Shown here: piece by piece, positions 60,492-64,000 of the stretch
Position numbering within the stretch: the first letter of the stretch is position 1
Layout: every line of letters begins with the position of its first letter
The notes under the pieces: generated by a model
Seen by the model: only the letters and a program-made list of their open reading frames with translations
What the model was told of the DNA's origin: nothing
The model's database searches: none
NCBI GenBank assembly: GCA_023459795.1
Contig: JAEWSP010000001.1
Span: 18,882 to 82,881, forward strand
Direction: 5' to 3'
Origin: Bacillota bacterium
GTDB taxonomy: Bacteria; Bacillota_I; Bacilli_A; RFN20; CAG-288
Length of the DNA: 64,000 nt
Program-made: the position numbers and the translations under genes

Positions 60492-61550
60492 TCAAATTAA
60501 CGGCACGCCTATTTCCTTGAGACCTTCATCCCGGATGTTCAGTGCCGCATTGAGATCCCTGTCATACGTGTTATTGCAGCCATGGCAGTGAATCTCGCGA
60601 TTCCTCGTATCTTTGCTCTCCGGATTCAAAGCACCGCAAGAATGACAAATCTGAGAACTTGGGAAATGCCTTGGAATTTGATGAAAGATACGGCCTTTCA
60701 TTTTGCTTTTATACTCTAGTTGCCGGTAAAACTCCGCCCAGCCAGCATGGGAGATCGATTTGGCATATTTCCGTTCTTTTTCCATTTCTTGGACAGGTAG
60801 GCTCTCTGCAAAAATATATTGATACTCCTCCACGATTGCAGAAGTAGCCTTATGCAGAAAATCAAGTCTCCTAGCAGCTATCCGTTCCTCTTTTCGAGCT
60901 AACCGATTCCGAATTTTCAGATATCTCCTACTTCCATAGTGGTGCCTTTTTAATTCTTTTTGAAGAGAAGCAATTGCTTCTTCCTCTTGTTCATAAAATC
61001 GCATGTTTGGAATTCTTTCCCCGTTTGAAAGAACAGCAAAATCCGTAATTCCTAGATCAATACCTACCGCTTTTCGGTTAGGGACCAGTTTTTTGTCATT
61101 AAGGGAAGCAATTCTCATGGATAGAAAGAAGCGATCATTTTGTTCTTTCCGAATTGTTGCAGAACAAAGAGATCCGGGCAAGGACCTGAGCCCCCTCACC
61201 GGGACTTCTCCGAGAAATGGGATCGAAGCTCGCTCCGGGTTTCTAGATAAGACAAGGGAATGATTCCGGCAAAGAAAAGAGAACGACTGGAAGCTATCGT
61301 TTTCTCCCTTATGTCTTTGATTCTTGTCTCGTGCGGCCTGCCTTGCCGAAGACTCCAAAAATCGGGGAATAGAGACATCCGGGAAATCCGCTTCTTGACT
61401 AAGCAGTTCCTGGTTTTTGGTTCTTTCTCCCTTTTTTGAATAGGAATCAAGAACCTGATTGTAATACTTCCGAGAAGAAGATAGGATTTGCGAAATCACA
61501 CCCGCCTGAAGCTTATTCGGATACATACGAACTTTCATACCAAGATACAT
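60492..61550 (-). CDS. tnpB: TnpB RNA-guided nuclease (IS200/IS605 OrfB), orphan
   Basis: The 352-residue protein begins MYLGMKVRMYPNKLQAGVI, the usual TnpB start. RuvC-like residues are all present: Asp165 in VGIDLGITDFAVL, Glu249 in IFAESLPVQ and Asp332 in NTYDRDLNAALNI. A zinc ribbon CHSCG...CHGC (Cys302, 305, 322, 325) lies in between. It looks intact, although short for the family (usually ~370-400). No TnpA (Y1) gene lies next to it, so it cannot move on its own. It sits between fakA and recG, breaking a normally compact neighbourhood. An AGGAGC ribosome site is 11 bases upstream. Confidence 0.92.
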   Translation of the reverse strand: MYLGMKVRMYPNKLQAGVISQILSSSRKYYNQVLDSYSKKGERTKNQELLSQEADFPDVSIPRFLESSARQAARDKNQRHKGENDSFQSFSFLCRNHSLVLSRNPERASIPFLGEVPVRGLRSLPGSLCSATIRKEQNDRFFLSMRIASLNDKKLVPNRKAVGIDLGITDFAVLSNGERIPNMRFYEQEEEAIASLQKELKRHHYGSRRYLKIRNRLARKEERIAARRLDFLHKATSAIVEEYQYIFAESLPVQEMEKERKYAKSISHAGWAEFYRQLEYKSKMKGRIFHQIPRHFPSSQICHSCGALNPESKDTRNREIHCHGCNNTYDRDLNAALNIRDEGLKEIGVPLI

Positions 61551-61604
61551 TTGTTACTAGCTCCTACTACATCTCTATCCGAAGTCCGTGCTTTTTACGG
61601 AAAA

Positions 61605-61632
61605 AGCTCCTCGAAATTTCGAGGAGCTTTAC
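61605..61632 (-). terminator. fakA terminator
   Basis: Perfect 28-base palindrome (AAAGCTCCTCGAAA and its complement) followed on the minus strand by TTTTTCCG, 18 bases after the fakA stop. Confidence 0.85.
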
Positions 61633-61650
61633 TTTGTGAGATGATTTGGG

Positions 61651-63447
61651 CTATTCAACGGAAACAAAGAAGGAATAAACCGGCTGACCGCCATCTTCCA
61701 CCTGAACATCAAGAGTCTCGCCATATGCATCACCTAATTCTTCAACAATCTTTTCTTTTTCCTTCTTGGTCACATCCTTGCCACAAATGACCGTGACAAT
61801 CTGGGATTCCTCATTCACCATGGAAGAAATCATCTTTTTCAAGGTCTTGATTTTGTCAGGAAGGCAGCAAACAATCTTCTTCTGCGTGATTCCCATGAAC
61901 TTTCCTTTTTCAACGGTAACTCCATCGATTGTGGTGTCTTTGATTGCATAAGTGACTTCGCCACTCTTGATGCTAGAAATATTTTCTTTCATCGAATCGC
62001 AGTTCTCTTCGACTGAAGCAGTCGGATTAAAGACCATGCAAGCAACAAGTCCTTCCGGAATAGTCTTAGTGGGGATAACTTCGACATGGCAGTTTTCAGT
62101 TAATTCAGCAGCCTGTTTTGCTGCCATATAAATGTTTCCGTTATTAGGAAAGATAAAAACATTTTTAGAATTCAAAGATTGAATGGCATTAACAAAATCC
62201 TTTGTAGAAGGATTCATGGTTTGTCCGCCAGAAACAATGTAGTCAACATTAAGGTCTTTGAAAAGTTTCTCAATCCCATCTCCAACAGCAACGGCAATCA
62301 AAGCATTCTCCTTGAGTTCTGCAGCTTTGGCAGCAGAAGGCTGTTCAGAAACCTTCTTCTTGGTGTCTTCTTCACTAAGGGTAGCACCAGCCGCAAGAGG
62401 TGCAGAAATCTTGCTTCCAGCCGGAGACGCTCCGCCATTTTCCTTAACATCTTCCATCATGATGTCTTCGTGCTGGACAGACATGTTATCAATCTTAAGC
62501 ATTTGGAACTCACCAAATTGCTGTGCATAAGTCAAAATTGTGCCAGGTTTGAGGGTGTGAACATGGACCTTGACGAGGTTGTCGGTAATTGCAATAACAA
62601 TGGAATTTCCATGGGCTTCTAAAACAGACTTAAATCTCTTTTCATTAAACTCTTTCTTGTCCTTGCTGGTTTTTTCATCAGTAGGGAGTTCAAGAAGAAA
62701 TTGAGTACAATACCCAAATTCCTGATGCTCAAACTTGGCCTGTACACGACCAGAATCGGAAGGTGCAACCGTTGGCTTTCCAGTAGAATATGGCGTTGAG
62801 CTTTCCGTAACCGTGGCCATATTCTTCTCAACAATATGATTATGAAGAGCTTTAGAAAAGCCTTCAATAACCTTACAAAGACCAGCACCTCCTGAATCGA
62901 CAACGCCAACTTCTTTTAAAACCGGAAGAAGCTCAGGAGTGTGTTGTAATGATTTTTCAGCCTCAGCAAAAAGAATGTCCATGCATTCATCAATAGACAT
63001 ATCCTTTTTAACTTGATCATAAAGAGCAGAAGAAGACTCACGAATAACTGTAAGAATTGTTCCTTCAACCGGTCTCATGACGGCCTTGTAGGCCACTTCT
63101 TTGCCATTAACAAAAGCATTAGCAAGTTCAATAGCATCAACAGAATCCTTGCCCTTAAGCCCTTCGGCAAAGCCACGGAAAATTTGAGAAAGAATAACAC
63201 CAGAGTTTCCACGGGCACCCATCAAAAGTCCACGAGCAAAATCCTTAGCAACTTGAGAAATAGAGGAATCGGATTTGTTAAAAACTTCTTTTGCCCCACT
63301 AGACATTGTGAGGTTCATATTAGTGCCCGTATCACCATCAGGAACCGGGAAAACATTAAGAGCATCGATTTCTGGATAAGAATTAAAAAGGTTGTTAGAT
63401 CCAGAAATAATCATTCTCTTTAAAAGGACACCATCAATTTCTTTCAT
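61651..63447 (-). CDS. fakA: fatty acid kinase catalytic subunit FakA (DAK2/DhaL domain)
   Basis: The 598-residue protein has an N-terminal DhaL-type kinase domain with NVFPVPDGDTGTNMNLT (metal/ATP site), GLLMGARGNSGVILSQI and MRPVEGTILTVIRESS. A central domain follows with the low-complexity linker around residues 350-390, and a C-terminal FakA domain (VSGGQTMNPSTKDFVNAI, FPNNGNI). With a FakB partner (not in the window) it phosphorylates exogenous fatty acids. It follows the Asp23-family gene as in other Firmicutes (yloU-yloV). Confidence 0.95.
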   Translation of the reverse strand: MKEIDGVLLKRMIISGSNNLFNSYPEIDALNVFPVPDGDTGTNMNLTMSSGAKEVFNKSDSSISQVAKDFARGLLMGARGNSGVILSQIFRGFAEGLKGKDSVDAIELANAFVNGKEVAYKAVMRPVEGTILTVIRESSSALYDQVKKDMSIDECMDILFAEAEKSLQHTPELLPVLKEVGVVDSGGAGLCKVIEGFSKALHNHIVEKNMATVTESSTPYSTGKPTVAPSDSGRVQAKFEHQEFGYCTQFLLELPTDEKTSKDKKEFNEKRFKSVLEAHGNSIVIAITDNLVKVHVHTLKPGTILTYAQQFGEFQMLKIDNMSVQHEDIMMEDVKENGGASPAGSKISAPLAAGATLSEEDTKKKVSEQPSAAKAAELKENALIAVAVGDGIEKLFKDLNVDYIVSGGQTMNPSTKDFVNAIQSLNSKNVFIFPNNGNIYMAAKQAAELTENCHVEVIPTKTIPEGLVACMVFNPTASVEENCDSMKENISSIKSGEVTYAIKDTTIDGVTVEKGKFMGITQKKIVCCLPDKIKTLKKMISSMVNEESQIVTVICGKDVTKKEKEKIVEELGDAYGETLDVQVEDGGQPVYSFFVSVE

Positions 63448-63470
63448 AAGAAAAGACCTTTCTATTGTCT

Positions 63471-63821
63471 TTACCTAATAGCCTGGATAAAGACATTAAC
63501 GCAGGAAAAAGGAAAGGAAAAATTTTTCTTCAAAACATACCCAACTTGTTTTTGCACTTCATAAACAACTTCAGCAATCTTTACATCCTTAGAAGCAACA
63601 AGATATAGAGAAACCTGAAAGTCACCTTTAACTCTTCTAACGGAAACACCATCAGAAAAGTTTTCTCGTTTTAAAAACTCATTAAGGTGATTAGAAAATT
63701 TCTTTTTACTAATAAGCCCAACAACACCATAAACAGAAGAGGCTGTAAGCCCAGCTAAATCTGTAATGGCTTGAAGCGAGGTATCAATTCTCCCAAGGCT
63801 ATTTTTCTTTTTATTTTCCAT
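63471..63821 (-). CDS. Asp23/Gls24 family (YloU-like) protein
   Basis: The 116-residue protein has the family core ITDLAGLTASSVYGVVGL, VRRVKGDFQVSLYLVASKDV and VYEVQKQVGYVL. YloU-like members are usual before fakA. The start has no Shine-Dalgarno sequence. The promoter (TTGATT 63865-63860, 17 bases, TAAAAT 63842-63837) would give a leader of only about 8-9 bases. Confidence 0.92.
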   Translation of the reverse strand: MENKKKNSLGRIDTSLQAITDLAGLTASSVYGVVGLISKKKFSNHLNEFLKRENFSDGVSVRRVKGDFQVSLYLVASKDVKIAEVVYEVQKQVGYVLKKNFSFPFSCVNVFIQAIR

Positions 63822-63836
63822 ATATCTATAAAGTCA

Positions 63837-63865
63837 ATTTTACCAAAAAAGAGAGTAAAAATCAA
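63837..63865 (-). promoter_or_regulatory. promoter of the yloU-fakA unit
   Basis: -35 TTGATT and -10 TAAAAT (with TGG before it) on the minus strand, spaced 17 bases; the 5' leader is very short. Confidence 0.6.
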
Positions 63866-63909
63866 ATAGAGGGACTTTCCCATCTCGGGAAAAGGAACCA
63901 CAAAAAAAA

Positions 63910-64000
<91 letters not shown>

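Larger units (their letters stand above)
60368..61604 (-). mobile_element. IS200/IS605-type element carrying only tnpB
   Basis: The element comprises tnpB and its structured 3' end. A small hairpin CCGT/ACGG (61589-61602) just beyond the tnpB start could belong to the left end. IS605 elements have no terminal inverted repeats or target duplications, so ends are approximate. The insertion lies after the fakA terminator and before the recG promoter, leaving neighbours intact. Confidence 0.6.

Noticed and set aside
60492..61604. A complete IS200/IS605 transposon with TnpA
   Set aside because: No Y1 transposase frame (HUH motif) is present on either strand between fakA and recG.

Overview
The window looks like a chromosomal segment of a gut-type, low-to-mid GC member of the Bacilli, somewhere in the Erysipelotrichales/RFN20/Mollicutes-related area. 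This placement is an inference. It rests on strong Shine-Dalgarno sites and SigA promoters, a Bacillus-like fakA-recG-plsX-rnc-ftsY-ylxM-ffh order, Ser-rich lipoprotein N-termini, and an Asn in the RpoB rifampicin cluster as in some Mollicutes. TGA is used as a stop, so the genetic code is the standard bacterial one.

Layout. (1) 1-2921: the first 973 residues of a giant DUF4011/superfamily 1 helicase, cut by the window edge. (2) 3.1-7.1 kb: a small secreted protein followed by two fused ATPase-permease (MacB-like) ABC proteins; the first has a +1 frameshift. (3) 7.3-13.6 kb: an SDR enzyme, an aminotransferase, a TetR regulator, PepC, a double-HTH membrane-anchored XRE protein, and MerR with its 19-bp-spacer promoter facing a truncated flavoprotein. 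(4) 13.6-20.0 kb, minus strand: an oppBCDF-oppA oligopeptide importer whose binding protein appears circularly permuted. (5) 20.4-32.4 kb: a CmpB-type membrane protein, tRNA-Gly, rpoC, rpoB, rplL, rplJ, rplA and rplK on the minus strand, and divergent rplS. (6) 32.5-48.8 kb: a beta-glucan/cellobiose utilisation cluster with a solute-binding lipoprotein, cellobiose phosphorylase (GH94), an MsmX-type ATPase, two permeases, a LacI repressor, a CE2-like esterase, a membrane-tethered GH3 enzyme and a multi-CBM lipoprotein. (7) 49.3-51.4 kb: an AgrC/LytTR-type two-component system. (8) 51.6-53.5 kb, plus strand: rpsP-khpA-rimM-trmD. (9) 53.5-63.8 kb, minus strand: ffh, ylxM, a small membrane protein, ftsY, rnc, plsX, recG, an orphan TnpB with a likely omega RNA, fakA and an Asp23-family gene. 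(10) The window ends inside a 5S rRNA.

How the parts work together. The sugar cluster reads as a complete Gram-positive polysaccharide utilisation locus. A surface lipoprotein binds glycan, the CE2 esterase and membrane GH3 trim it, the lipoprotein and two permeases import cello-oligosaccharides driven by the MsmX-like ATPase, and cellobiose phosphorylase splits them in the cytoplasm. Identical 14-bp operators at the two divergent sugar promoters, plus a variant at the lacI promoter, tie the regulon together. Cre-like sites sit at the opp promoter and the multi-CBM lipoprotein promoter, suggesting carbon catabolite control of both peptide and glycan uptake.

The observations most worth follow-up are: the apparent circular permutation of OppA with an added EF-hand-like loop; the ~105-residue coiled-coil insertion in the ABC ATPase; the GH3 with reversed domain order and membrane anchors at both ends; the orphan TnpB/omega RNA upstream of recG; L11 lacking the thiopeptide-site prolines and RpoB with Asn at the His526 position; a tRNA-Gly(CCC) with C55; and three genes whose promoters leave essentially no 5' leader. 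All family calls come from reading the sequence; no database search was possible.
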